This document shows, piece after piece, positions 41,404-50,037 of a stretch of 64,000 nucleotides of DNA. A program made the position numbers and the translations under genes. Below the pieces are notes generated by a model that saw only the letters and a list, made by a program, of their open reading frames with translations, did no database searches and had not been told where the DNA came from. Within the stretch, counting starts at the first letter, position 1. Every line of letters starts with the position of its first letter. The stretch is from positions 20,031 through 84,030 of the forward strand of contig CAYZQO010000021.1 in the NCBI GenBank assembly GCA_964480725.1, written 5' to 3'. The DNA is from JAFGBI01 sp964480725. Lineage in GTDB: Bacteria; Myxococcota_A; Polyangia; Polyangiales; Polyangiaceae.

Positions 41404-44187
41404 CTACCGAGTGGAGCCCCGCCCGGGACGCGCGCGGGGCGCTGGCGGCGGGTTGGCGCGGCCCCACGCAAGGACCCGTGCGAGCGCGGATCCGCGGACG
41501 CCGAGCGCCTCGGCGACGAGGGCGTCGAGCGTGCTCCGCTCGGCGCCGGTGATGCCCCGGTTCCGCGCGATGAGCTCGCTGCCCAGCCGTTCGAGGGGCT
41601 CGAGCACGGCGGCGCCCGGCGCCGGCAGCGCTCGCAAGTGGCCGATCTTCACCTGCGGCATCCCCTGCTGGGCGTCCCGCTGGCGGTGATAGTGGTACCA
41701 GCGAACGGGGGTCGCGTTGAGGTACGCGACCAGCGCCCCCGCCGTGTACGGTCCACGCGCGAAGCCCGCCAGGATCGAGTTGCGAAAGGCGAGGCGCGCC
41801 GAGGGGGAAGCGATGGGGAACCGCGCCGTCTGGCGAATGAAGAGATCCACCTCCGCCCACCTCGGCCCGGGGTGCGTCACCGGCAGCCGGGCGCCGTCCG
41901 CGTAGGCCGTCGGGGGCAGCAGCTCGAGCTCGCGCACGCTCGTGCCCTCGTAGAGAGGGACGACGTGCGGCGGCGCCGGCGCGCCCGCCTTGATGAACCT
42001 GCCGCGATCGCGGGCGCTGGAGCGGTAGCCCCGCTCCCCGAACAGCTCGGGCGGGAGCTTCGGCAGCGCCTCCAGCGCGGCGAGGAGCCGCCGCGCCTCC
42101 GGATCCAGTCCGGCGCGCGCGAGCGGCCAGGGCGCGCCAGCGGCGTCGCCGCACCGCTCCGTTCGCCGCGTGGACAGGAGCGCCATGCAGGGCTGGAACA
42201 CGCCCATGAAGGCGTCCTCACCGAGGTCGGGCAGCTCGGGATCCGGGGCGCAGAGCTCGTCGTGCGCGCCCCGCACGTCGGCGTAGCGACTGGCGTCGGC
42301 GACCGACGTCGGCAAGACCAGCCCCACCCGCCCCCCGGGCCGCACCAGCCGCCCGGCGACCGCAGCGAACAGGCCGTGGGTCGAGAGCGTCTTTGCGGCG
42401 CGAACGTGGACCGCCTCAAGGAACGCCTTCTCCCGCGGCGAGAGGGGCTGGCTCCCCCGCCCGACGTACAAGATCCAGGGCGGGTTTCCGACCACGGCGT
42501 CGAACCCGAGCGCACCGCCGGGGCCGCCTCGCCTCTCCTGCTCGGCCGCCGCACGAGAAGACGCCGTGCTCTGCCCGCCCGCGTCGCTCGACGCCACGCC
42601 GCTCCCCGGGTCCACGGGGCCGGGGCGCTCGTCGAGGAACACCTCCGGCAGCTCGATCCCCCAGTGGAACGGCGTCTGGGACCTCCGGAGTGCGACCGCG
42701 AGGTCCCGGAGCTCGGCCAGGATGGCCGCGGCCTCCGCGTGCTCACCGGCCCGCTCCGCGGCGAGCCACCGCTCCACGAGGGCGAGCCGCCGGTCCCGCT
42801 CCCGCTGCCGCGCCGTCTCCGTTTCGCCATCGAAGTAGGCGCCGACGATCAGATCGCCGAGGAGCCGCGCGCGATCCACCGCCTCCTCGACGTCGGCCGG
42901 GAGCCGCGCCGCGTCGCAAGGGCTCGCGTCGACGCCGCGCGCGGCCGGCCCCCGGAGCCGCCGCCGACGCGGAACGGCCGCCGCCAGCGCCCCGACGATC
43001 TGCGCCGCGGAGCGCTCCGCCGGCTCGCCGTGCCGCCAGTGAAACGCCCGGAGCTGATCGAGGTCGAGCCCCACCAGGCTGTCGCCATGACGCAGCGCGT
43101 GGTCCACGAACGTGAACGGCTCGTCGCGCGCCCGGGTCACCAGCCACAGCGAGAGCCGGGCGAGCCGCACGGCTTGCTCGTTCTTGTCCACCCCGTACAG
43201 ACAACGCTGCGCCACCAGGCAGCGCGCGCGGCTGACCACGTCCTCGCGATCCGCTGTCGAATGCTCGAGCTTGCCCTCGCGCGTCCAGGCCGCGACCACC
43301 TGGTCCGCCAGGTATCGGCAAGAAGCGATCAGGAAGGCGCCAGAGCCCATCGCGGGATCGCAGACCGAGAGCCCGAGGAGCGCGGAGCTCGCCGGCGGAT
43401 CGCCCAGCGCCGCGACGAGCGGCCCGAGCGCGCGCGCCACCATCGGTTCGGTGAGCTCCCGCGGGGTGTAGTGGCTGCTCGTTCGTCGCCGCTCGTGGCC
43501 CGGCTGGACGACGAGGGCGCCGCTCGCGAGCCGCCGCACCTCGAACCCCATCAGCGCCTCGTAGACGCTGCCGATCTGCTCCACTCCGAGCCCCCGGTGG
43601 GAGACCGGCTGCCCGTCGACGAAGCGCAACCGGTGGAGCATGGTGTGAACGGTCAGGTCGTCCACGCTCGGCGGCCGCAGCGCCGCCAGTTCCGCGGCGC
43701 GATCCCCCGGTGCCCGACCCTCGAGGAACGGGTAGGCGTCCGGATCGAAGAGCGCGCCGCCACGAGCGGGGACGTCGAGCTCACCGAGCCGAGCGCCGTT
43801 GAACACCAGCCGGAACAGACGGAGCAGGCCCGGGTAGGCCCCGAAACGCTGCGGCAAGGCGTCCGGACGCCGGCCGCGCTCCTCGTCGAGCCGCGCGAAC
43901 AGGCCGTGCAGGCCGTATTGAGCGGCGTAGGTCGGGTGGTCGACGGGCAGCAGGGCCCAGTCCTCGCAGTTGAGCAGGAACAGGAGGCGGAGCTCGATGG
44001 CTAGCAACCCCCCGTAGAGGTGCGAGTCACCGCGCCCGAGCGCGGCGCCGACGAGGTCGGTCCCGTCGCGCGCGTCGGCCGCGACCAGCCCCGCGAGCAG
44101 CGTCTCGATCGCGGCGAGCACCTGTCGGGAGAGCGCGCCAATGACGTCGGCGTGGCGCGCCGCCACCGAACCCGGGCCCGACGTCAC
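41404..44187 (-). CDS. Eco57I-type adenine-specific DNA methylase
   Basis: 927 residues from a GTG at 44187. An N-terminal helical region ('LYGGLLAIELRLLFLLNCEDWALLP') is followed by 'SSHYTPRELTEPMVARAL', SAM motif I 'CDPAMGSGAFLIASCRYL' (about 276-284), 'YGVDKNEQAVRLARLSLWLVT', the catalytic motif IV 'DAVVGNPPWIL' (about 567, N6-adenine type) and a TaqI-like C-terminal specificity region ('RNSILAGF', 'WYHYHRQRDAQQG'). Long relatives carry an additional N-terminal nuclease-like domain of several hundred residues; that part is absent here. No restriction or BREX/DISARM partner is nearby. It is 11 bp behind the zinc-ribbon gene. Confidence 0.87.
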   Translation of the reverse strand: MTSGPGSVAARHADVIGALSRQVLAAIETLLAGLVAADARDGTDLVGAALGRGDSHLYGGLLAIELRLLFLLNCEDWALLPVDHPTYAAQYGLHGLFARLDEERGRRPDALPQRFGAYPGLLRLFRLVFNGARLGELDVPARGGALFDPDAYPFLEGRAPGDRAAELAALRPPSVDDLTVHTMLHRLRFVDGQPVSHRGLGVEQIGSVYEALMGFEVRRLASGALVVQPGHERRRTSSHYTPRELTEPMVARALGPLVAALGDPPASSALLGLSVCDPAMGSGAFLIASCRYLADQVVAAWTREGKLEHSTADREDVVSRARCLVAQRCLYGVDKNEQAVRLARLSLWLVTRARDEPFTFVDHALRHGDSLVGLDLDQLRAFHWRHGEPAERSAAQIVGALAAAVPRRRRLRGPAARGVDASPCDAARLPADVEEAVDRARLLGDLIVGAYFDGETETARQRERDRRLALVERWLAAERAGEHAEAAAILAELRDLAVALRRSQTPFHWGIELPEVFLDERPGPVDPGSGVASSDAGGQSTASSRAAAEQERRGGPGGALGFDAVVGNPPWILYVGRGSQPLSPREKAFLEAVHVRAAKTLSTHGLFAAVAGRLVRPGGRVGLVLPTSVADASRYADVRGAHDELCAPDPELPDLGEDAFMGVFQPCMALLSTRRTERCGDAAGAPWPLARAGLDPEARRLLAALEALPKLPPELFGERGYRSSARDRGRFIKAGAPAPPHVVPLYEGTSVRELELLPPTAYADGARLPVTHPGPRWAEVDLFIRQTARFPIASPSARLAFRNSILAGFARGPYTAGALVAYLNATPVRWYHYHRQRDAQQGMPQVKIGHLRALPAPGAAVLEPLERLGSELIARNRGITGAERSTLDALVAEALGVRGSALARVLAWGRANPPPAPRARPGRGSTR

Positions 44188-44198
44188 GACGCGCCGGA

Positions 44199-44651
44199 TC
44201 AGCCGTCCCCACCGGGCTTTTTCGCGCGCGGCAGGCGGTGCAGCAGACCGACCAGCGAGAGATACAGGTCGGTCACGACGTCACGAGCGTCGCGCTTGCC
44301 TCGCTGCCGCTCGTAGAATTTCTCCAGCGCGACGAGCTCGCCCGTATCGACCCACACGCCGCACCCCTCGATGCACGTGTCGATCATCACCCCCGAGCAG
44401 TAGCCGTGCTCGCGAGCCTCCATCTCGCCGCTGCAGCGGGGGCAGCGGATCGGCTCGTCACAGTGACACACCTCGTCCGGGGAGAAGCCCCGATCGAGTT
44501 CGCGCGAGTAGTCCCGCTCGACGGTCGACTGGATCGCCTCGAGCTCGCCCTTGTCGAGCCAGACGCCCTGGCAGGATGGGCACACGTCGATCTCGATCCG
44601 GGCCTCGTAGCGCTGGACCTCCAACTCGGCTCCGTCGCGGGGGCACTTCAT
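44199..44651 (-). CDS. Double zinc-ribbon (zf-TFIIB) protein
   Basis: 150 residues from the ATG at 44651. Two zf-TFIIB-like zinc ribbons: 'CPRDGAELEV' with 'CPSCQGVWLDKGELEAI' at the N-terminus, and 'CPRCSGEMEAREHGYCSGVMID' with 'CGVWVDTGELVALEKF' in the middle. A 'CHCDEP' between them may bind metal as well. The C-terminal tail is basic. Such small ribbons probably mediate protein or nucleic-acid contacts. It lies just upstream of the DNA methylase on the same strand, so the two could be co-transcribed, though a functional link is not established. Confidence 0.88.
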   Translation of the reverse strand: MKCPRDGAELEVQRYEARIEIDVCPSCQGVWLDKGELEAIQSTVERDYSRELDRGFSPDEVCHCDEPIRCPRCSGEMEAREHGYCSGVMIDTCIEGCGVWVDTGELVALEKFYERQRGKRDARDVVTDLYLSLVGLLHRLPRAKKPGGDG

Positions 44652-44775
44652 GGACCGTGGGATATCAGGGATCGCCGCGCGAGTCGACGGGACCGAGACG
44701 ACGCGCCCGGTCGCGGTCCGCCCCGACCGCGGCCGGGCGTTGACAGCGCCCGTGCCCGCGCCCGATCCTCCCCGG

Positions 44776-45210
44776 ATGAGCGAGGAGAGCCCCGTCGAGG
44801 CCAGGACGGAGTCGGTGCTGTTCGAGGGCCACCCCGCGGTGCTCGCGCGCGCGTCGGCGCTCATCGTGACGATCCTCACGGTGGGGCTCGCGGCCCTGGT
44901 GTACTGGCTGCAGAGTCGGAAGATCCGCTACCGCATCACCACCCAGCGCGTGGTCGTCGAGCACGGGCTCTTCTCGCGGCGGCTGGAGCAGATCGACCTT
45001 TACCGGGTAGTCGATTACGTCGTCGAGCGCCCCTTCGGTCAACGCCTGATGGGCACCGGCAACCTGCTGCTCAAGACCAGCGACCGGACGACTCCGGAGG
45101 TCCGCATCGCCGGAGTGAAGACCGACGTGGTCGCGCTGTACGAGCGGTTGCGGGAGGCGACCGAAACCGAGAGACAGCACCGCGCCGTGCGCGTGCTCGA
45201 CGTGGAGTAG
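44776..45210 (+). CDS. Membrane PH-domain (bPH2) protein
   Basis: 144 residues from the ATG at 44776. Two closely spaced hydrophobic parts ('LARASALIVTILTVGLAALVYWLQ') precede a bacterial PH-like domain: 'RYRITTQRVVVEHGLFSRRLEQIDLYRVVDYVVERPFGQRLMGTGNLLLKTSD'. That is the DUF304/bPH2 signature: 'Y.iT..Rv....G...r....i.l.ri..v...q'. Found in small membrane proteins of unknown role. Divergent from the zinc-ribbon gene (124 bp). Confidence 0.85.
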   Translation: MSEESPVEARTESVLFEGHPAVLARASALIVTILTVGLAALVYWLQSRKIRYRITTQRVVVEHGLFSRRLEQIDLYRVVDYVVERPFGQRLMGTGNLLLKTSDRTTPEVRIAGVKTDVVALYERLREATETERQHRAVRVLDVE

Positions 45211-45371
45211 CGCGCGTCGACGCCCCACGTCCCCCGCTGCCGTTTCCAGCCGGGCGGCGCCAGAAACCGTGGCATTGGGGCCGCCCCGACCCCAGCACCT
45301 TCCTGGCGCGGCGCGGCTACGGTAGCCTCTCCTCCTCGGCCCGCGCCCCGCGGGCCTCCGGGGGACGACCC

Positions 45372-46085
45372 ATGCATGCTTCGACAGAAATCCTAATCGC
45401 GGTGGCGACCTCGATGGTGACCGCGGTCGGCACGGTCTACGTCGTGCAGCGCTACGACATCGTACCGACCCAGGAGGTCGCTCCGCCGGAGGCGGTGGTG
45501 CCGAGCTTCACGGGCCTCACCGAGGCGGACGCCCGCGTCAGCGCGGCCGCCGTGGACCTCGCGCTCATCGTGTCGTCCGAGGAGGCCACGGCGGAGGCGA
45601 AGCCTGGGTCCGTGCTGCGCCAGTCCGTCCCCGCGGGGCAGCGGGTGCCCGCGAAGTCCCCTGTGAGCGTCGTCCTGGCCACGGCGCTGCCGAAGGTGCC
45701 GACACTGACCGGACTGACCGTGGAGGCCGCCACCAAACGCCTCCAGGAGGCCGGGTACGCGGCGCAGATGATGGGTGAGATCGCGGACGCCACGGTGCCG
45801 GCGGGGCAGGTGGCCCGCCAGATGCCGTCGGCCGAGTCCGCCTACGTCAAGGGCGCAGCCGTGTCCGTGCAGGTTTCGAGCGGCCCCGTCGACGTCGAGA
45901 TCCCAAAGCTCCTCGGCCGCAGCCACGTCGACGCGCAGAGGCAGGTCGAGGGGCTCGGTCTCAAGCCGGTCATCGGCTGGATCAGCCAGGCCGAGACGCC
46001 GGACTACGTCGTCCTGCAGCAGACGCCGAAGCCTGGCGAGAAGGCCGCGCCCGGCAGCGAGGTGCGCCTCACGGTGAACCGATAG
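45372..46085 (+). CDS. Membrane-anchored triple PASTA-domain protein
   Basis: 237 residues from the ATG at 45372. One N-terminal membrane helix ('ILIAVATSMVTAVGTVYVVQ') is followed by three PASTA repeats: 'AVVPSFTGLTEADARVSAAAVDLALIV', 'PKVPTLTGLTVEAATKRLQEAGYAAQ', 'VEIPKLLGRSHVDAQRQVEGLGLKPVIG', each closed by a 'VxxQxPxxGxxVxxGxxVxxxVs' strand. PASTA domains bind muropeptides or act as rulers. Usually they are fused to a kinase; here there is none, so the protein may be a stand-alone peptidoglycan binder. Confidence 0.92.
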   Translation: MHASTEILIAVATSMVTAVGTVYVVQRYDIVPTQEVAPPEAVVPSFTGLTEADARVSAAAVDLALIVSSEEATAEAKPGSVLRQSVPAGQRVPAKSPVSVVLATALPKVPTLTGLTVEAATKRLQEAGYAAQMMGEIADATVPAGQVARQMPSAESAYVKGAAVSVQVSSGPVDVEIPKLLGRSHVDAQRQVEGLGLKPVIGWISQAETPDYVVLQQTPKPGEKAAPGSEVRLTVNR

Positions 46086-46101
46086 CGCCCCCCGCCGCGC
46101 C

Positions 46102-46785
46102 TCAGATCATCGCCTTGACCTTCGCCCGCACGCCCTCGATGAGGTCGATGGCACGCGACAGGCCCAGGTCGACCGCCAGGGAGATGAGCTGGCGCTCGCG
46201 CTCACCGACCTTCGCGCCCTCGTGCCGGGTCGCCACCACGGCATTCCTCGCCGCAACCGGCGCGCCAGCGGGGCGGACCGAGCGCTTCATCTGCCCGCGC
46301 ACCGCGTAGACCAGACCGGCAGTGAGGCGGATGCCCCGCGCCCTGGCCGTGGCGACCACCTCGCTCGCCTTCACCTCGAGCGGCGTCGCGCGGATCAAGG
46401 CGGACGCGCGGCCGTCCCCTGCCCCGCGCCGGCTCTTGGCCACAGCCGCCGGGGGCGTGGCGGTCGCCATCGCCTTCACAGCCACCTTCCTACCAGACTT
46501 CTGAGCCCGGACCTTGGAGAGGTACCGGGTCTTGTAGACGGCCCGCTCGGTGAGCGCGACCCCCGCCTCCTTGCCCCTGGCAACGACCTTTTTGGCAGGC
46601 ATCTCGGCGGGGAAGGAGAGGACGAAGGCGGTCTTGGTCTGCGTCGTCCCGTTGTCCGCGGGGCCGGGCGCGCCGGCCGCGTTCCCCGCCGGGGCCTTCG
46701 CCTGGCGCTGGGCTACCGCCTTCTTCGCGGCCTTCTGCGCGAGCCGCGGGGGGGACTTCTTGGAGCGGGTCTTCTTGATCGCCAT
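46102..46785 (-). CDS. Basic protein with two copies of a short helical domain
   Basis: 227 residues from the ATG at 46785. The Lys/Ala-rich N-terminus ('MAIKKTRSKKSPPRLAQKAAKKAV') looks nucleic-acid binding. Two related units of about 40 residues follow: 'FPAEMPAKKVVARGKEAGVALTERAVYKTRYLSKVRA' and 'TPLEVKASEVVATARARGIRLTAGLVYAVRGQMKR'. The shared pattern 'P.e..A.eVVa.a...Gi.Lt..lVY.vR' suggests a small duplicated helix-turn-helix-like fold. Overall it could be a histone-like or regulatory protein of a lineage-restricted family. Convergent with the PASTA gene (16 bp). Confidence 0.65.
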   Translation of the reverse strand: MAIKKTRSKKSPPRLAQKAAKKAVAQRQAKAPAGNAAGAPGPADNGTTQTKTAFVLSFPAEMPAKKVVARGKEAGVALTERAVYKTRYLSKVRAQKSGRKVAVKAMATATPPAAVAKSRRGAGDGRASALIRATPLEVKASEVVATARARGIRLTAGLVYAVRGQMKRSVRPAGAPVAARNAVVATRHEGAKVGERERQLISLAVDLGLSRAIDLIEGVRAKVKAMI

Positions 46786-47183
46786 GAGTCGCATCCGAAC
46801 ACGAGTGGGACCGGGTGAGCAACGGATCTCGATGCCCGGACGCGATTCCACATGGGAGGCGCCAGGGTGGTTGCAGGTACTACCATCAAATATGGACGGG
46901 TGATGTCTCGAATGGCCATCACCGACGCCGCTTCCGGCGCGATCGGCGGGCGTGCTGACGATGACTGAGCGAGAGGGAAGCCTCGCAGACCCTTCGCTGT
47001 CGACCGGAGACCCTTCGTGGACTGACCCCCTGGACCATGCCGCGGTGCCCGTGGAACCGACGGGCTGCGGGGAGGGGTGCCGCGTGCCGCCCGGCGCCTC
47101 GCTGGCCGGCGGATCGGGTCGCGCCCGCCACGGGGGATCGTGGGAGGCGCGCTCCGCTCGCCGGTAGTACGCTCCCCGCCATC
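46786..47183. other. 398-bp intergenic region before cstA-like gene
   Basis: Divergent spacer between the basic protein and the CstA-like gene. It is locally less GC-rich around 46860-46910 ('CATCAAATATGGACGG'), a likely place for promoters, but I see no clear -35/-10 pair. No gene seen. Confidence 0.4.
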
Positions 47184-48719
47184 GTGACTGCCTTCCTGAT
47201 CGGCGCGGCGCTGCTGCTCGCGGGCTACCACTTCTATGGGCGCCTGGTGGAGCGCGCCGTGTCCCCGGATCCCGGGCGCCCGACGCCGGCCATCGTGCAT
47301 GCCGACGGCGTCGACTACGTGGTCATCCCCACCTGGCGCGTCTACCTCATCCAGCTGCTCAACATCGCCGGACTCGGGCCCGTCTTCGGAGCCATCCTGG
47401 GTGCGCTCTGGGGCCCGCAGGTCCTGCTGTGGATCGTGTTTGGCGCCATCTTCGGGGGCGCGATCCATGATTTTCTCTCCGGCGTGATGTCCGTGCGCCA
47501 TGCCGGCGCCGGGTTCCCCGAGCTCGTTGGTCACCACCTCGGTCGATGGCCACGACGCCTGGCCACCGCCTTCGTGCTGGTCCTGGTGATCCTGGTGGGT
47601 ACGGTCTTCGTGAAGGGGCCAGCGCTGCTCCTACTGCAGCTCGTCCCCGCGCAGGCCGCCGACGGGGCGCTCGGCGGCACGGGACTGCTGACCACGCCCT
47701 GGCAGGGCCAGGCGCTCTGGCTGTGGGTCGTGATGGGGGGGATCTTTGCCTATTACGTGGCGGCGACGCTCCTCCCCATCGACAAGCTGATCGGGCGCTT
47801 CTACCCGATCTTCGCCGTCGCGCTCCTGATGATGGTGATCGGGCTCACCGTCGCCCTGCTGATCGGTCGGATCCACGCGCCCGCGTTCGACCTGGCGAAC
47901 CTCCACCCCGCCGCCGCGCCGGCCTGGCCCGTCATCTTCATCACGGTGAGCTGCGGTGCCATCAGCGGGTTTCATGCCACGCAGAGTCCCTTGATGGCTC
48001 GCTGCCTCGGGTCCGAGCGCCACCTGCGCTTGGTGTTCCTGGGGGCCATGCTCGCCGAGAGCTTCATCGCGCTGGTGTGGGCCACGGCGGCCCACGGGTA
48101 CTACGGCTCCACCGGGGCGCTGGGCGCGGTGCTCGCCCAGGGTGGGCCGGGCCAGGTGGTCCACGAGGTCTGCGTCTCCAGCATGGGGCTCCTCGGCGGC
48201 GTGCTGGCGGTGCTCGGGGTCGTGGTCCTACCCATCACCTCGGGGGACACGGCCTTCCGCGTCGCCCGCCTGATCCTCGCCGACGCCCTGCAAGTCTCCC
48301 AGGTCAAGCCCCTCGATCGCTACAAGATCGCGCTGCCGCTCTTCGCCGTTTCCATCGTCCTCTGCTTCGTGGATTTCGCGGTGGTGTGGCGCTACTTCGG
48401 TTGGGCCAACCAGGCGCTGGCTGCGGTCGCGCTGTGGACCGGCGCCGCCTACCTGCGCCGGCGACCCACCGTCCTGCAGTGGCTGGCCACGGCGCCCGCC
48501 GTGTTCATGACGGTGGTCACCACCGCGTACATCCTCTCGGAGCCGTTCGCGTTCGGGCTCCCGGTGACGGTCGCCACCGCGAGCGCACTGGCACTCGGCG
48601 CCGTGACCCTGATGGCGTTCCTGATCCTCGTGCGCGTGCGCCCCACGGCCGGACAGGACCCCCCAGTGCCCGGCGCTACCACGGAGATCGAGCGACGGCT
48701 CAACGAACTTGCCACCTGA
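47184..48719 (+). CDS. CstA-family (carbon starvation) membrane transporter
   Basis: 511 residues from a GTG at 47184. About thirteen membrane helices. It shares CstA signatures: 'DYVVIPTWRVYLIQLLNIAGLGPVFGAILG', 'GGAIHDFLSGVMSVRHAG', 'SCGAISGFHATQSPLMARCL' and 'ITSGDTAFRVARLILAD'. Shorter than E. coli CstA (about 700). The family transports peptides or pyruvate under starvation; the substrate cannot be told here. A promoter region of up to 400 bp precedes it; no BtsSR/YpdAB-type regulator is adjacent. Confidence 0.9.
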   Translation: MTAFLIGAALLLAGYHFYGRLVERAVSPDPGRPTPAIVHADGVDYVVIPTWRVYLIQLLNIAGLGPVFGAILGALWGPQVLLWIVFGAIFGGAIHDFLSGVMSVRHAGAGFPELVGHHLGRWPRRLATAFVLVLVILVGTVFVKGPALLLLQLVPAQAADGALGGTGLLTTPWQGQALWLWVVMGGIFAYYVAATLLPIDKLIGRFYPIFAVALLMMVIGLTVALLIGRIHAPAFDLANLHPAAAPAWPVIFITVSCGAISGFHATQSPLMARCLGSERHLRLVFLGAMLAESFIALVWATAAHGYYGSTGALGAVLAQGGPGQVVHEVCVSSMGLLGGVLAVLGVVVLPITSGDTAFRVARLILADALQVSQVKPLDRYKIALPLFAVSIVLCFVDFAVVWRYFGWANQALAAVALWTGAAYLRRRPTVLQWLATAPAVFMTVVTTAYILSEPFAFGLPVTVATASALALGAVTLMAFLILVRVRPTAGQDPPVPGATTEIERRLNELAT

Positions 48720-48783
48720 CGCCGACGGCTCCGGGCGGGCTCCGCGCGGCCTGGTCAACGCGACCGAGCGTCCCGCGCCGCCG

Positions 48784-49197
48784 CTACTCGACCCAGTCGC
48801 TGTCGGCGGTGGCGACGAGCCAGTCCTTCACCAGGGTGCCGAAAAGGGTCAGGGAGCGGCTCGCGACCGACAAGAATACCCTGGGCGTCCAGGCGTCGTC
48901 CGTCACCCAGCCGGTCCAGCTCACGCCCTTGCCGTCGAGGTAGTCCCGGAGCTCCACGCCCCAGCTCGGCGAGCTCGCGGAGCCGACCGAGTCCGAGGGA
49001 TCATCGGTCCCATACCCCCACTCGGAGACGAAGACGGGGAACTCCGTCGCGGCCCGGTCGATCTGCTCCTGGAAGGTCGAGCTCCAGTTGCCAGGGTAGA
49101 TATGGGCGCTGAGCACGAGGCTGGTTCCCGTCACCTTGCCGATCGCGTCGTCCAGCTGCGGGCACCAGCTCGGCGTGAAATCCGCGCTAACCGGCAT
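48784..49197 (-). pseudogene. 5'-truncated glycoside hydrolase family 5 (cellulase-like)
   Basis: A 137-codon frame matching only the C-terminal part of GH5 endoglucanases: 'GTSLVLSAHIYPGNW' (the strand with the conserved active-site His-x-Tyr), 'FQEQIDRAATEFPVFVSEWGYGTD' (nucleophile Glu) and 'WGVELRDYLDGKGVSWTGWVTDDAWTP'. The N-terminal two thirds, including the Asn-Glu-Pro acid/base, are missing; upstream is the 3' end of an unrelated redoxin gene, which it overlaps by 11 bases. It is therefore a remnant left by a deletion or recombination, not an active enzyme. Confidence 0.85.
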
Positions 49198-49897
49198 ACT
49201 TGACGGTGCAGCCGTAGGGCTTCGTCTCGGGCACGGACACCGGCTTGCCGGCAAGCACCGCCGCCAGCGCGTCGTCGACGTGGCGCACGAGCGTGCCGCC
49301 TGCGGGGCTCTCCCCCTCGCCATCGGGCGAGTTGTCGATGGCGCCGGCGTAGACGAGGATCCCTTGCCGATCGATCACGAACAGATGCGGGGTTCGCTCG
49401 GCGCCGTACGCCTTGCCCACCGAGCCAGACTCGTCGATCAGGATGGGGTAGTCGACCCCGAGCGCGCTGGCGCCCGCGCGGTTCGCGGCAACGCCGTGCC
49501 CCTGCTTGCCTGCCGCGCCCGAGTTGACGGCGAGCCACACCACCCCCCCGGCCCGGTGCCGTGCGGCCGCGCCCTTCAGCGAGCCCTTGGCGTGGGAGGC
49601 CTTCACAAAGGGGCACTCGGGGTTGAACCACTCGAGGACCACGACCTTGCCCCGCTGCTCGGCGAGCGACACACGTTTGCCGTCGAGATCGACGAGCTCG
49701 AAAGCCGGCGCCGGCTCACCGAGGGACGCGCTGCGCCCGCGTTCCGGCGCCGTCGGGGCAGCGACCGCCGACGGCGCCGCCGCCGCGACCGCCGCGCTGC
49801 TGGTCGCAGCGGTGCCCGGCTGCGGTCGATCGCAGCTCGCCCCCCCGAGTACCGCCAACCCCAGCGCGACCGTGGAGAGCCATCTGTGCGTGGTCAT
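49187..49897 (-). CDS. Redoxin-domain lipoprotein
   Basis: 236 residues from the ATG at 49897 (another ATG at 49909). Lipobox 'LGGASC' at Cys22, then an Ala/Thr linker, then a thioredoxin-fold domain: 'PAPAFELVDLDGKRVSLAEQRGKVVVLEWFNPECPFV' with one peroxidatic-type Cys94 (no CXXC), 'ILIDESGSVGKAYGAERTPHLFVIDRQG' and the closing 'ETKPYGCTVKYAG'. This is the AhpC/TSA-redoxin group with the 'NPxCPFV' active site seen in envelope thiol reductases. Its end overlaps the GH5 remnant, so the junction of the rearrangement lies here. Confidence 0.9.
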   Translation of the reverse strand: MTTHRWLSTVALGLAVLGGASCDRPQPGTAATSSAAVAAAAPSAVAAPTAPERGRSASLGEPAPAFELVDLDGKRVSLAEQRGKVVVLEWFNPECPFVKASHAKGSLKGAAARHRAGGVVWLAVNSGAAGKQGHGVAANRAGASALGVDYPILIDESGSVGKAYGAERTPHLFVIDRQGILVYAGAIDNSPDGEGESPAGGTLVRHVDDALAAVLAGKPVSVPETKPYGCTVKYAG

Positions 49898-50037
49898 CGG
49901 CGGGTGCATGGAGCCCGCGATCCGCGATCGCCAGCAGCCGCCCGCAGGGGGGGCGACCGTTTTGTCGCTATCGGCAGGGGAGGGGCTCCGCTCCAATGGT
50001 TCCTGGGTCGGCCATCGAGCAAGGACTGGATGGCACC

